The notes under the pieces are model-generated. The model made no database searches and was not told the origin of the DNA. It saw nothing but the letters and a program-made list of their open reading frames with translations. The position numbers and the translations under genes were made by a program. From CAJMNU01 sp905214855 (GTDB lineage: Bacteria > Bacillota > Clostridia > Lachnospirales > Lachnospiraceae), in contig CALADM010000014.1 in NCBI GenBank assembly GCA_937890595.1, forward strand, positions 62,001-126,000: a DNA stretch of 64,000 bases. Direction: 5' to 3'. Shown here one piece after another: positions 25,475 through 33,142 of this stretch (the first letter of the stretch is position 1; every line of letters starts with the position of its first letter).

Positions 25475-27124
25475 ATGAAAAGATTGATTCCAATGTTTAT
25501 TGCAATGGGTTTGATTGTTGTCGTGATCGCAGGATATTTTGGATGGAATACGGCAAAGAGATATATGCCTTCAAAAGAGATGGCAGATCTGGAAGAAGTA
25601 TTTGACACACAAAAAGACAAGGTTTCTATTTTTTTGGATAATCAGATGGCAGAAGAGAAAGCGATCTATATGGAAGAACAGACATATTTTCCGTTAGAGT
25701 GGGTCAATCAATATTTGAATGACAGATATTATTGGGATGATGTAGAAAAGAAATTGGTATATGCCATGCCCGATCAATTGTTATCTGCCAATGCAGAAGT
25801 CACAGGAAGTGACGGGAAGAAACTTCTTTGGATTTCAGAAGAAGGAGTGTATATATCCGCAGGATTGATCTTACAGTATACCAATGTGCGTATGGAGGCA
25901 TTTGACAAAGGAGAATATAAACGGATTTTTGTAGATACCAAGGATAGCCAGACAGTGGCTAAATTAAAACATAATGTATCTGTGAGAGAAAAAGGCGGGA
26001 TCAAGAGTCCTATCATAACCATAGGAAAAAAGGGAGAGAATGTTGTTGTTCTGGAAAAGATGGATTCTTGGAGTAAGGTAAGAACAAAAGATGGATGTAT
26101 TGGTTATATTAGAAATCATGATATGAAAGGTGAGGAGATAGAAAAACTGGCAAGTGCTTTTGTAGAGCCAGTGTATAGTCATATTGATATGCAAGAAAAG
26201 GTTTGTCTGGTATTTCATCAGGTAACAAATCCGGACGCAAATCAAAATCTGGAAAATTTATTGAGTAAGACACAGGGAGTGAATGTAGTAGTCCCTACCT
26301 GGTTTTCACTTACAGACAATGAGGGCAATTTTACCGCTCTTGGAAGTAAGGATTATGTGGAAAAGGCACATGAGAAAGGAATTCAGGTTTGGGGGCTTTT
26401 GGATAATTTTAGCAATGATGTAAAAACAGAGGTGCTTTTATCATCTACAACAGTACGGCAGCGTTTGATCCAAAAGTTGATCAAAGAGGCAAAGGATCTG
26501 GGGTTGGATGGATTGAATATGGATTTTGAGAGCCTAAAGGAAAGTGCTGGGGTTCATTATGTACAGTTTCTAAGAGAATTATCGATTGAATGCCGCAAAG
26601 AGGGCTTGGTTTTATCTGTGGACAATTATGTGCCAACTGCAGGCACAAGATTTTATAATAGGAAAGAACAAGGAATCGTTGCCGACTATGTCATTGTTAT
26701 GGGATATGATGAGCATTATTCTGGAGGAGAGCCGGGACCTGTGGCATCCATTGGATATGTGGAAATGGGGATTAAGGAGACACTAAAGGAAGTCCCCAAG
26801 GAGAGGGTGATCAATGCAGTCCCATTTTACACAAGATTGTGGACGGAGAAAGATGGTGTGGTCAGTTCTAAGGCATTGGGGATTGGAGCTTCTGAGAGAT
26901 GGCTGGAAGAGAATGGTGTAGAATTGATCTGGCAGGATGATGTTGGTCTTTCTTATGGAGAATTAGAAACAGACGATCAAAAACAGTATCTCTGGTTTGA
27001 GGATGCGAAATCTCTGCAGATGAAGATGGATTTGATCAAGAAGTATGAACTGGCAGGGGTTGCCTGCTGGAAACTTGGTCTGGAGACAGAGGATGTCTGG
27101 GATGTGGTCGGATATCAAAAATAG
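25475..27124 (+). CDS. Membrane-anchored GH18 glycosidase with SH3-like domain
   Basis: 549 residues. An N-terminal anchor helix (about 5-22) is followed by a stalk region, an SH3-like segment (VSVREKGGIKSP to RTKDGCIGYI, about 170-215) and a C-terminal GH18 barrel with the catalytic DGLNMDFE motif (about 350), plus YVIVMGYDEHY. This composition matches YaaH/SleL-type or cell-wall GH18 enzymes acting on peptidoglycan glycan. It stands upstream of the cwlD locus with a lipoprotein gene between, so a cell-wall or cortex role is plausible (inference). The ribosome site is AGGAGG. Confidence 0.88.
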   Translation: MKRLIPMFIAMGLIVVVIAGYFGWNTAKRYMPSKEMADLEEVFDTQKDKVSIFLDNQMAEEKAIYMEEQTYFPLEWVNQYLNDRYYWDDVEKKLVYAMPDQLLSANAEVTGSDGKKLLWISEEGVYISAGLILQYTNVRMEAFDKGEYKRIFVDTKDSQTVAKLKHNVSVREKGGIKSPIITIGKKGENVVVLEKMDSWSKVRTKDGCIGYIRNHDMKGEEIEKLASAFVEPVYSHIDMQEKVCLVFHQVTNPDANQNLENLLSKTQGVNVVVPTWFSLTDNEGNFTALGSKDYVEKAHEKGIQVWGLLDNFSNDVKTEVLLSSTTVRQRLIQKLIKEAKDLGLDGLNMDFESLKESAGVHYVQFLRELSIECRKEGLVLSVDNYVPTAGTRFYNRKEQGIVADYVIVMGYDEHYSGGEPGPVASIGYVEMGIKETLKEVPKERVINAVPFYTRLWTEKDGVVSSKALGIGASERWLEENGVELIWQDDVGLSYGELETDDQKQYLWFEDAKSLQMKMDLIKKYELAGVACWKLGLETEDVWDVVGYQK

Positions 27125-27176
27125 GTGATGTGGACGGACATTGCAAATAGAAAAGAGCAGGAATGGGGGAACAGAG

Positions 27177-28694
27177 ATGAAAAAAAAGATAAGTTTATTT
27201 TTGATGATCTTGTGTTTGGGGGTCTTGACGGCATGTTCTCAAAGCATTCCTGGTCTGGGTGGAGCTACTGTAGAGAGCAGTGGTGAGGACAGTAGCAGTA
27301 CTAATGAGGAATCTTTGGAGGAAGGGACAAAAGTAACACTGGAAATTCCGGGATATGAGACACAGTCACAGAGCGGCACATCAGAGAGTGTTCCTGATGA
27401 GATGACAGAAACGGATGAGACAGAAGAAGTTTCGGAAGATTCGGGGAAAGATACTGAAGGAATAAACAAAGAAGATATTGAGATAAGGATTGCAATTGCC
27501 ACGGATATCCATTATCTGGCAAAAGAACTGTGTGATGAAGGAGAGAGTTTTCAGGCAATGCTTCAAAACAGCGATGGTATGCTGACACAATATGGTTGGG
27601 AGATTTTAATGGCCTTTTTGGAAGACATTGAAAAAGAGCAGCCGGATGTGTTGATCCTGAGCGGTGATTTAACAAAAAATGGAGAGAAAAAAAGTCATGA
27701 GGCATTGGCAGACCGTTTAAGACGACTGGAGAAGAAAGGGATTCCTGTAGTGGTGATTCCGGGAAATCATGATATTAACAGTCCATATGCAAGTGGATAC
27801 AGAAAAGAAGGGACATATCCAGTAGAGAATATTTCAGCACAGCAGTTTCGGGATATTTATAAAGAATTTGGTTATAAAGAGGCGATCAGTGAAGATCCGG
27901 CTTCTTTAAGCTATATTTATCCATTAAATGAGTATACATGGCTTTTGATGATCGATTCCTGCCAATATGATCCTGTGAATCAAGTGGGTGGAATGATTCA
28001 GGAAGGGACATATCAATGGATTGAAGAAAAGCTGGAAGCAGCATGGGATGAAGGGATTCGGGTCATCCCAGTCACACATCACAATCTTTTGGAACAGACA
28101 CAGGCAAGTGAAGAATTCATACAAAATTGTACCATTGAGCATGATGAACGCTTGATACATATGTGGGAAGATAATGATATTAATCTACATTTAAGCGGAC
28201 ATCTTCATATTCAGCATTACACTCATACTCAGGAAGAACCAAGAATTTATGAGGTAGTGACCGGAGCGTTGATGATGTATCCGTGTAAATATGGGATATT
28301 GGAGATTTTAGTCAATGGAGATCTGAATTATTATACTAAAAAGGTAGAAGTAGAAAAGTGGGCAAAGAAATACGGCAAGAAAGATCGGGAATTGTTGAAT
28401 TTTGATGCATATGCTAAAGAGTTCCTTTATGATATTTCTTACTGGAATGTGTATTATGATTTGCAGGCTCATGGGCTTTCTGTGGGGGATAGTGAGAGTA
28501 TGGCAAAATTGTATGCCCGTCTGAATCCTAATTTTTATTCTGGAACGATTCCGAATACCAGTGAAGAAATTTTGCAAGATCCGGCATATAAACTTTGGAA
28601 AGACAGTGAGTATTTCAGTGAAGTTGCAACGACAATACAGACTATGATCAAGGAAGAAAACCATGATTATAATACATTGTATATTCCATATTGA
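27177..28694 (+). CDS. Metallophosphoesterase lipoprotein
   Basis: 505 residues. A lipoprotein signal with lipobox LTAC (cysteine about residue 20), then a Ser/Thr/Glu-rich spacer to about residue 100, then a calcineurin-like phosphoesterase domain: IATDIHYL, LSGDLTKNG, IPGNHDI, VTHHNLL and LSGHLHIQH, the full metal-ligand series. It would act outside the membrane on a phosphodiester or phosphomonoester; substrate unknown. GGGGGA precedes the chosen ATG. It ends 113 nt before cwlD. Confidence 0.9.
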   Translation: MKKKISLFLMILCLGVLTACSQSIPGLGGATVESSGEDSSSTNEESLEEGTKVTLEIPGYETQSQSGTSESVPDEMTETDETEEVSEDSGKDTEGINKEDIEIRIAIATDIHYLAKELCDEGESFQAMLQNSDGMLTQYGWEILMAFLEDIEKEQPDVLILSGDLTKNGEKKSHEALADRLRRLEKKGIPVVVIPGNHDINSPYASGYRKEGTYPVENISAQQFRDIYKEFGYKEAISEDPASLSYIYPLNEYTWLLMIDSCQYDPVNQVGGMIQEGTYQWIEEKLEAAWDEGIRVIPVTHHNLLEQTQASEEFIQNCTIEHDERLIHMWEDNDINLHLSGHLHIQHYTHTQEEPRIYEVVTGALMMYPCKYGILEILVNGDLNYYTKKVEVEKWAKKYGKKDRELLNFDAYAKEFLYDISYWNVYYDLQAHGLSVGDSESMAKLYARLNPNFYSGTIPNTSEEILQDPAYKLWKDSEYFSEVATTIQTMIKEENHDYNTLYIPY

Positions 28695-28807
28695 TAAGGT
28701 GTAGGAACATGATCACAGAATAGCCCAATAAAAAGAAAGAGTTTTCATGTATGATGGAACGTGCTGTGGGAATATACTAGGGGTAAAAGAAGAAAATAAA
28801 GGCTGAG

Positions 28808-28990
28808 ATGAGAGTGAGACAGGCATTTTTTCAAAGTATGATGGGACTTTTGCTGTTATCATTAGTCAGTATTTTGTCCAGTCAGGCAGGAAAAATCACG
28901 CAAACGCAGGAGGTAATAGCAAAAATTTCCAAGGCAGTGGTGGTTTTGGATGCTGGGCAGGGAAATGGTGAAGTGCGCAACAATATATAA
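28808..28990 (+). CDS. cwlD: CwlD, 5' part of a split N-acetylmuramoyl-L-alanine amidase gene
   Basis: Encodes an N-terminal hydrophobic signal/anchor (residues about 6-25) and the first strand of the amidase fold, VVVLDAG, then runs out of homology exactly where AGHGG is expected (it reads AGQGN) and stops at codon 61. The 3' part is at 33136-33685. Joining at base 28959 to 33136 gives codon CA|T for His51 and an in-frame 233-residue protein. CwlD makes muramic delta-lactam in the spore cortex and is needed for germination. A possible sporulation promoter upstream (GTATGA, 18 nt, TATACTA near 28749-28780) resembles sigma-F/G elements but is weak evidence. Confidence 0.9.
   Translation: MRVRQAFFQSMMGLLLLSLVSILSSQAGKITQTQEVIAKISKAVVVLDAGQGNGEVRNNI
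28940..28985. other. attL junction of the cwlD element
   Basis: The cwlD side ends in GGATGCTGGGCA; the GGGCA core (28955-28959) is shared with attR at 33131-33135. Inside the element a TGCGCA palindrome (28974-28979) lies 14 nt from the core, mirrored by one at attR, as expected for half-sites bound by a serine recombinase. Confidence 0.7.
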
Positions 28991-28991
28991 C

Positions 28992-29046
28992 TACAAAAAC
29001 AGGAAGAAACAATACAAGAGGCAGATTGTTTCTTCCTGTTTTTGTA
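28992..29046. terminator. 22-bp perfect inverted repeat inside attL
   Basis: Left arm 28992-29013 and right arm 29025-29046 are perfect reverse complements (22 of 22) around an 11-nt loop. The stem contains CAGGAAGAAACA/TGTTTCTTCCTG with A and T runs at the base, so it can terminate transcription from both sides: cwlD read-through and the XRE gene on the minus strand. It may also mark the element end. Confidence 0.75.
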
Positions 29047-29060
29047 TGGGAAAGACAGAT

Positions 29061-29816
29061 CTAACCAAGCAGTGGGGAATCAATCAGATTATACCTGCCA
29101 TAGATTTTATCAATTACTGTCCCATAGCAGTAAAAATCATCTTTTTCTGTAATGACAATATCAGGATCCATGACATTGAGTGCCTTTAAGATGATGGTAT
29201 TTTTTGCGTGAAAAAGATTTCGGATATAGCAGATGCCATTGACAGAAAAAAGACCGATTTCGTTGTGAGCGGTTTCTTCTTGTTTTAGTGCCAAAAGATC
29301 ATTTTTTTTAAAAATGGGCTGATATTCATCTACTTGAATTTGAAGACAAAATTGAGTGTTAGGTGGTACATGTTTTTGTTTGATATAAACTGTCTGGGAT
29401 GGATTTTGAAGAATAAAACCAGTGTTTAGCTTACGGATACTGGGAATATAGCAGGGAAAAGAACCCCAGCTCTCACTCGTCACACGAACAAATTCATCGT
29501 GGATAACCCGTTGCACCGTTTGCTTTCCGGCTTTGTCTAACACCCGATATTTTTTTATAGATTCTTTTTCTGAGGCAGACAGATCTGATCCATATTCATG
29601 GCGCAGAGCAGAATTCATCAGATAATCCTGATATAGATAATTTGCATCTACTTGTAGAACTCGAATAAGAGCAATAAGTATATCTGGTTTGGGATAACTG
29701 ATGTTGTTTTCGTAGTTGGCGATTGCAGATGGTGTTACATGAATGGCATCAGCCAATTGAACTCTTGTCATATTAAGGTTTATCCGTTGTGTTTTTAAGC
29801 GTTCACCAATTCCCAT
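29061..29816 (-). CDS. XRE regulator with S24-like C-terminal domain lacking the catalytic Ser
   Basis: 251 residues. N-terminal HTH (about 5-60: MTRVQLADAIHVTPSAIANYENN). The C-terminal half resembles LexA/CI-type S24 domains (CLQIQVDEYQPIFKKNDLLAL, then GICYIRNL), but where the family has GDSM the sequence has VDEY, so the nucleophilic serine is absent and self-cleavage is not expected. Likely a stable repressor of the element. A -10 TATAAT on the minus strand (29849-29854) and a TTGAT/ATCAA palindrome (29866-29883) lie upstream, suggesting autoregulation. Confidence 0.82.
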   Translation of the reverse strand: MGIGERLKTQRINLNMTRVQLADAIHVTPSAIANYENNISYPKPDILIALIRVLQVDANYLYQDYLMNSALRHEYGSDLSASEKESIKKYRVLDKAGKQTVQRVIHDEFVRVTSESWGSFPCYIPSIRKLNTGFILQNPSQTVYIKQKHVPPNTQFCLQIQVDEYQPIFKKNDLLALKQEETAHNEIGLFSVNGICYIRNLFHAKNTIILKALNVMDPDIVITEKDDFYCYGTVIDKIYGRYNLIDSPLLG

Positions 29817-29908
29817 GAGATTTACCTCTTTTCACACGATATATATGTATTATACTACAGGAAACTTGATAAAACAATCAAAATAACAAGAAATTTGTTG
29901 AAAAGAGA

Positions 29909-29937
29909 TTGACTTTTCCTTGAAAATCGCATAGACT
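29909..29937 (+). promoter_or_regulatory. Promoter of the 33-codon ORF in the element
   Basis: TTGACT (29909-29914), a 17-nt spacer and TAGACT (29932-29937), about 60 nt upstream of ATG 30000. It diverges from the XRE gene at 29816 across a short operator-like region. Confidence 0.5.
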
Positions 29938-29999
29938 GTAAACATAATATCAAAATACATATCTAAAATATGTGATCTTATTATTTTATTGGAGGGACT

Positions 30000-30101
30000 A
30001 TGGAAGAGAAAAGCCAAATTATTGATATGATACAGAAAGCAGATACAGAACAACTCAGGTGTATCATTGAATTTTTGAGGGCATTTTTAGCAGTCAGCTA
30101 A
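30000..30101 (+). CDS. Small 33-residue protein of the cwlD element
   Basis: ATG 30000 has a strong GGAGGG site 3 nt upstream and its own promoter-like sequence. The peptide is an amphipathic, probably helical chain (starts MEEKSQIIDMIQKAD and ends FLRAFLAVS). Its stop overlaps the tail of the convergent XRE gene by 8 nt. Small helical proteins of this kind occur next to XRE regulators in Lachnospiraceae; function unknown. Candidates include an antirepressor or a recombination directionality partner, but nothing in the sequence proves it. Confidence 0.6.
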   Translation: MEEKSQIIDMIQKADTEQLRCIIEFLRAFLAVS

Positions 30102-30450
30102 GTAGACGAATCGATTTTTCCAGAGAAGCCCAGTCTTGTTCATTAAAGTGTGATAATTTTAATAAAAAACGTTTCTTAAAAGATGTATCATCTTCACGCA
30201 GCATCTGACCAAACCATTGAGATAGTGCAAGGTCTGAGTTGGTTTCTATGTAAATGTTACCTTCGCCTGTTCGAAGCCACGTTTCATTTACATTAAATTC
30301 ACGACAAATGGATACAATCACTGCATCAATAGGCACACGCACACTGGTTTCATAGGTTGCAATTGTATTTCTGGAGACACCAATTCTTTTTGCAAATTCT
30401 TGTTGAGTTAACCCAGCATCTTGTCGTATAGTACGAATTCGATTTTTCAT
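30094..30450 (-). CDS. XRE family transcriptional regulator
   Basis: 118 residues. HTH at about 8-60 (GLTQQEFAKRIGVSRNTIATYETS), followed by NVNETWLRTGEGNIY, a typical tail of Cro/CI-type regulators, and a short helical C-terminus. GGGGAG precedes the ATG. Its promoter diverges from that of the Spo0A-like gene, so it probably represses that gene and itself. Confidence 0.87.
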   Translation of the reverse strand: MKNRIRTIRQDAGLTQQEFAKRIGVSRNTIATYETSVRVPIDAVIVSICREFNVNETWLRTGEGNIYIETNSDLALSQWFGQMLREDDTSFKKRFLLKLSHFNEQDWASLEKSIRLLS

Positions 30451-30495
30451 TGCAATGCTCCCCTTTCTTTTAAACTAAAGTGAGTAATTATTATA

Positions 30496-30524
30496 ATAGT
30501 AAATGAAAAGAGTTATGTTGTCAA
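30496..30524 (-). promoter_or_regulatory. Promoter of the second XRE gene
   Basis: On the minus strand TTGACA (30519-30524), 17-nt spacer and TACTAT (30496-30501). The -35 lies inside a GTTGTCAAC palindrome, a likely repressor site. Confidence 0.6.
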
Positions 30525-30534
30525 CAAATACCTA

Positions 30535-30563
30535 TTGACAAATGTTGCAAAGAGACATATAAT
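30535..30563 (+). promoter_or_regulatory. Consensus sigma-A promoter of the Spo0A-like gene
   Basis: TTGACA (30535-30540), 17-nt spacer, TATAAT (30558-30563): a perfect consensus promoter. It is divergent to the XRE promoter 10 nt away, with GTTGC and GCAAC half-sites framing the -10. A strong promoter under tight repression is the typical phage switch layout. Confidence 0.75.
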
Positions 30564-30635
30564 AGTCGCAACATGACGAAAACTGCAACTTGTTGGAGCT
30601 ATTGTAAAATAAATGAAGAATTAAAGGAGAAGAAA

Positions 30636-31142
30636 ATGAGAGATGATATTGTAAATGTACTGTTGAGTATTGGGATTCCAGCCAGAGTAAAGGGGTTCAC
30701 ATATATTTATGACGCAATGGAGCTGTTTGATACAGATCCTTATTATTCAGATGGGAAGATTTGTGCATTATATGCGGATATCGCAAAAAAGAGGGGTACT
30801 ACACAGTCAAGGGTAGAGAGAGCAATTCGTCATGCTTTTGAGACTGCAACTACAAAAGGAAACCATGAGATGGTTGAGAAATATCTGGATTTTGTGAATA
30901 CCCAGAATTCTAATCTGTTGAGGACGTTATATCTTCGTTTGAAACAAGATGAAAAGCAAAGAATGGCAACAGACACATCTTGTATTCGTGAGTGTGCATT
31001 GAAGAAACAGATTTATACAGAAATGATGAGTTATTTATCCAGCGAATTAGAAGATGTAGTAAAACATCTGGCTGAATCTATGAACAGCAGTTATCTGGAA
31101 AGTGGAAATGTAAAATGTATAACAGAAAGCTGGAACAGTTAA
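30636..31142 (+). CDS. Stand-alone Spo0A C-terminal (effector) domain protein
   Basis: 168 residues from ATG 30636, chosen because AAAGGAGAAG lies upstream (an ATG at 30573 is also in frame). Residues 5-78 match the Spo0A DNA-binding domain: SIGIPARVKGFTYIYDAM, IAKKRGTTQSRVERAIRHAF, which includes the recognition-helix block SRVERAIRH. There is no phospho-receiver domain, so it would not depend on the phosphorelay. The C-terminal 90 residues are a Lys-rich helical region of unknown role. In a cwlD-interrupting element it is a strong candidate for linking excision or recombinase expression to the sporulation programme (inference). Confidence 0.85.
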   Translation: MRDDIVNVLLSIGIPARVKGFTYIYDAMELFDTDPYYSDGKICALYADIAKKRGTTQSRVERAIRHAFETATTKGNHEMVEKYLDFVNTQNSNLLRTLYLRLKQDEKQRMATDTSCIRECALKKQIYTEMMSYLSSELEDVVKHLAESMNSSYLESGNVKCITESWNS

Positions 31143-31248
31143 GAAACAAAAAGACAGATAATGTGATTGTTGTATGCCAAGAGATAGAATGAGAAAAAGA
31201 GAGAAACAGGTGGAGAATGATCTATAAAAATACGATATTAAAAAAATC

Positions 31249-31274
31249 GCCGCAAAAGGAAAATCTTTTGCGGC
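31249..31274. terminator. Bidirectional terminator between the Spo0A-like and recombinase genes
   Basis: GCCGCAAAAG (31249-31258) pairs perfectly with CTTTTGCGGC (31265-31274), flanked by A-rich and T-rich runs, between two convergent genes. Confidence 0.75.
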
Positions 31275-31285
31275 AATTTATATTT

Positions 31286-32848
31286 TCACGATGATAAGCT
31301 GACATTCGGCGCAAAACATTTATATACGATCTTGATGGTATGATCTCTATAAATAAAGATATGATCTATCATAGTCCGCAGAAGTGTAGGAGTCAGTTTT
31401 ACAAAGTGATCAGAAATAAAGATTCCGGAAATAGATTGGGATGTCTGTTCTTTTATAGATTGGACCTGTTGAAGACAGGAAATCTTCTGGGATAGAAGAG
31501 CTTCTTTGGAATCCAGATCTGTTTTGAGAGTAAGATAATCCACTTTGTTTAAGAGATGTTTGTTATAATCAAGATAAAAACGCTGACGTTGCTGCTGGAT
31601 GAGTTTTTGCTGTTGTGTAGCGCTTTGGATAAGGTCAAGATATGTAGGAGTATCTGATACTGGAGTGATATTCGTATGAGGTATCTTATCTTTGTATAGG
31701 GAGAGCAGTTTGTTCAAATCACAGAGAATCAACTGTTCTAATATGTCAGAACGGATAGATGGAGAATCACAGTAGGATTTTCCATGTCTGCGTCTGGTAG
31801 AGCAGGTAAAATAAATACATTCTTTGTTTTTTTGATGGCGGATCATGGATTTTTGACATTCACCACATTTAAGAATACCAGCAAAAAGGGAAGGCTGTTG
31901 GGGAGAAGAACGATCACATTTAGAGTCCTGAAGAGATTTTTGGACATCCAAAAAAGTCTTTTTAGAAATAATGGCAGGCACAGCATTTGGGACAATGACC
32001 CATTCCGATTTGTCTTTTTGAACAGGCTTTTTTCGCATTTTTTGACGTACACGTCCCTGAACCAGATTTCCCATATAAGTTTCGTTGGTTAAAATACGGC
32101 GTATCGTAGAAAATCCCCAAAGTGGTTTAGAGTCTGGATTGGAGAGATTTGCATTGCGATAACGCAAACCAGATAATTGTTTATAAACAGAGGGAGATGG
32201 AATCTGTAAGTCGTTGAGGTGTCTGGCAATTGCCTGAAGATTCATACCCTGAAGTTTTAATTGGAAGATCATCTCCACAACAGAGCGGACGGTTTCATCG
32301 ACTAAGAGCTTGTTCTTGTTTTCTTCGCTCTTTTTATATCCATAACAGCAGAAACTGCCTGTAAATTCTCCATTTTTTTGTTTGATGTCAATACTGCTGT
32401 GGACTTTCTTGGAAATATCCTCAGCATACATTTGATTGAATGTATTTTTAATTTGAAACATGGCATCATATTCATCATACAGACTATCAAAATGATCCAA
32501 TTTGGAGATATAGCGGACATGGGAAAGTTCTTCTTCTAAAATCAACTGCATTTTTGCAGCATTTCGTGCAAAACGACTGTGATCTTTGACGAGGATGCAG
32601 TTTACGATCCCATTTTTACAGTCGTTGATCATTTGCTGAAATTCAGGACGATGAAAAGTAGTACCTGTATAATCTTCATCTGAATATTCACGGATAAGAA
32701 GAAACGTATCCTTGGGATTGAGGTATTGAAGTTCTTTTAATAATTCTTGTATTATCTTTTGTTGATTGGCAATGCTGTTGCTCCCTTTTATATCATCTTC
32801 TCGGCTGCTGAATCGGCTGTATCCGGCTGCATAGTATATTTTGGGCAT
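31286..32848 (-). CDS. Large serine recombinase
   Basis: 520 residues, complete. N-terminal resolvase/invertase catalytic domain with nucleophile region YSRFSS (Ser about 13) and LVKDHSRFARN; recombinase domain (about 165-290); a zinc ribbon CGEC...CSTRRRHGKSYC (about 345-385) and a long coiled-coil (about 425-490). It is the integrase/excisionase of the element, lying 283 nt from the attR core and reading inward. AGGAGG precedes the ATG at 32848. Upstream, minus-strand TGAATA and CATATGC spaced by 17 nt loosely recall a sporulation-sigma promoter, but the -10 is imperfect. Confidence 0.93.
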   Translation of the reverse strand: MPKIYYAAGYSRFSSREDDIKGSNSIANQQKIIQELLKELQYLNPKDTFLLIREYSDEDYTGTTFHRPEFQQMINDCKNGIVNCILVKDHSRFARNAAKMQLILEEELSHVRYISKLDHFDSLYDEYDAMFQIKNTFNQMYAEDISKKVHSSIDIKQKNGEFTGSFCCYGYKKSEENKNKLLVDETVRSVVEMIFQLKLQGMNLQAIARHLNDLQIPSPSVYKQLSGLRYRNANLSNPDSKPLWGFSTIRRILTNETYMGNLVQGRVRQKMRKKPVQKDKSEWVIVPNAVPAIISKKTFLDVQKSLQDSKCDRSSPQQPSLFAGILKCGECQKSMIRHQKNKECIYFTCSTRRRHGKSYCDSPSIRSDILEQLILCDLNKLLSLYKDKIPHTNITPVSDTPTYLDLIQSATQQQKLIQQQRQRFYLDYNKHLLNKVDYLTLKTDLDSKEALLSQKISCLQQVQSIKEQTSQSISGIFISDHFVKLTPTLLRTMIDHIFIYRDHTIKIVYKCFAPNVSLSS

Positions 32849-33107
32849 AAGGAAGACCTCCTGTATGACTGGTCTGGAATCTGCAAAATATGATTCAGAA
32901 GTTCTGTTATACTTTCTTCCCCTTTGTATTCACGCATAATGTGGTAGGAGGAAATCTGTTGTTTCATGATAGAAAGAAACCAGCCTTTTTATATGATATA
33001 TGTAAGCATATGTAAGGAAAGGTTGTCTTTATTCAAAAAAGTGTCTGAAAAAATATGAAAGGCTGTGTTTTTCATGATAATGGAAGAGGTATAAATAGGA
33101 AATATAC

Positions 33108-33142
33108 AAAAGGTGCGCAGATGGAATGCGGGGCATGGAGGC
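33108..33142. other. attR junction of the cwlD element
   Basis: Core GGGCA at 33131-33135, followed by TGGAGGCAGTGACCC of cwlD. Inside the element a TGCGCA palindrome (33114-33119) lies 11 nt from the core, mirroring the one at attL. Confidence 0.7.

Larger units (their letters stand above)
28960..33135. mobile_element. 4,176-bp serine-recombinase element interrupting cwlD (skin-like)
   Basis: Bounded by the GGGCA core at both ends. Cargo in order: 22-bp perfect hairpin, XRE regulator with degenerate S24-like domain (-), 33-codon ORF (+), second XRE regulator (-), Spo0A C-terminal-type protein (+), bidirectional terminator, large serine recombinase (-). There are no conjugation, replication or capsid genes, so it is not a full phage or ICE. 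Removal restores cwlD exactly in frame. Known analogues are the sigK skin elements of Bacillus and Clostridioides difficile. Whether it excises during sporulation is inference. Confidence 0.88.
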
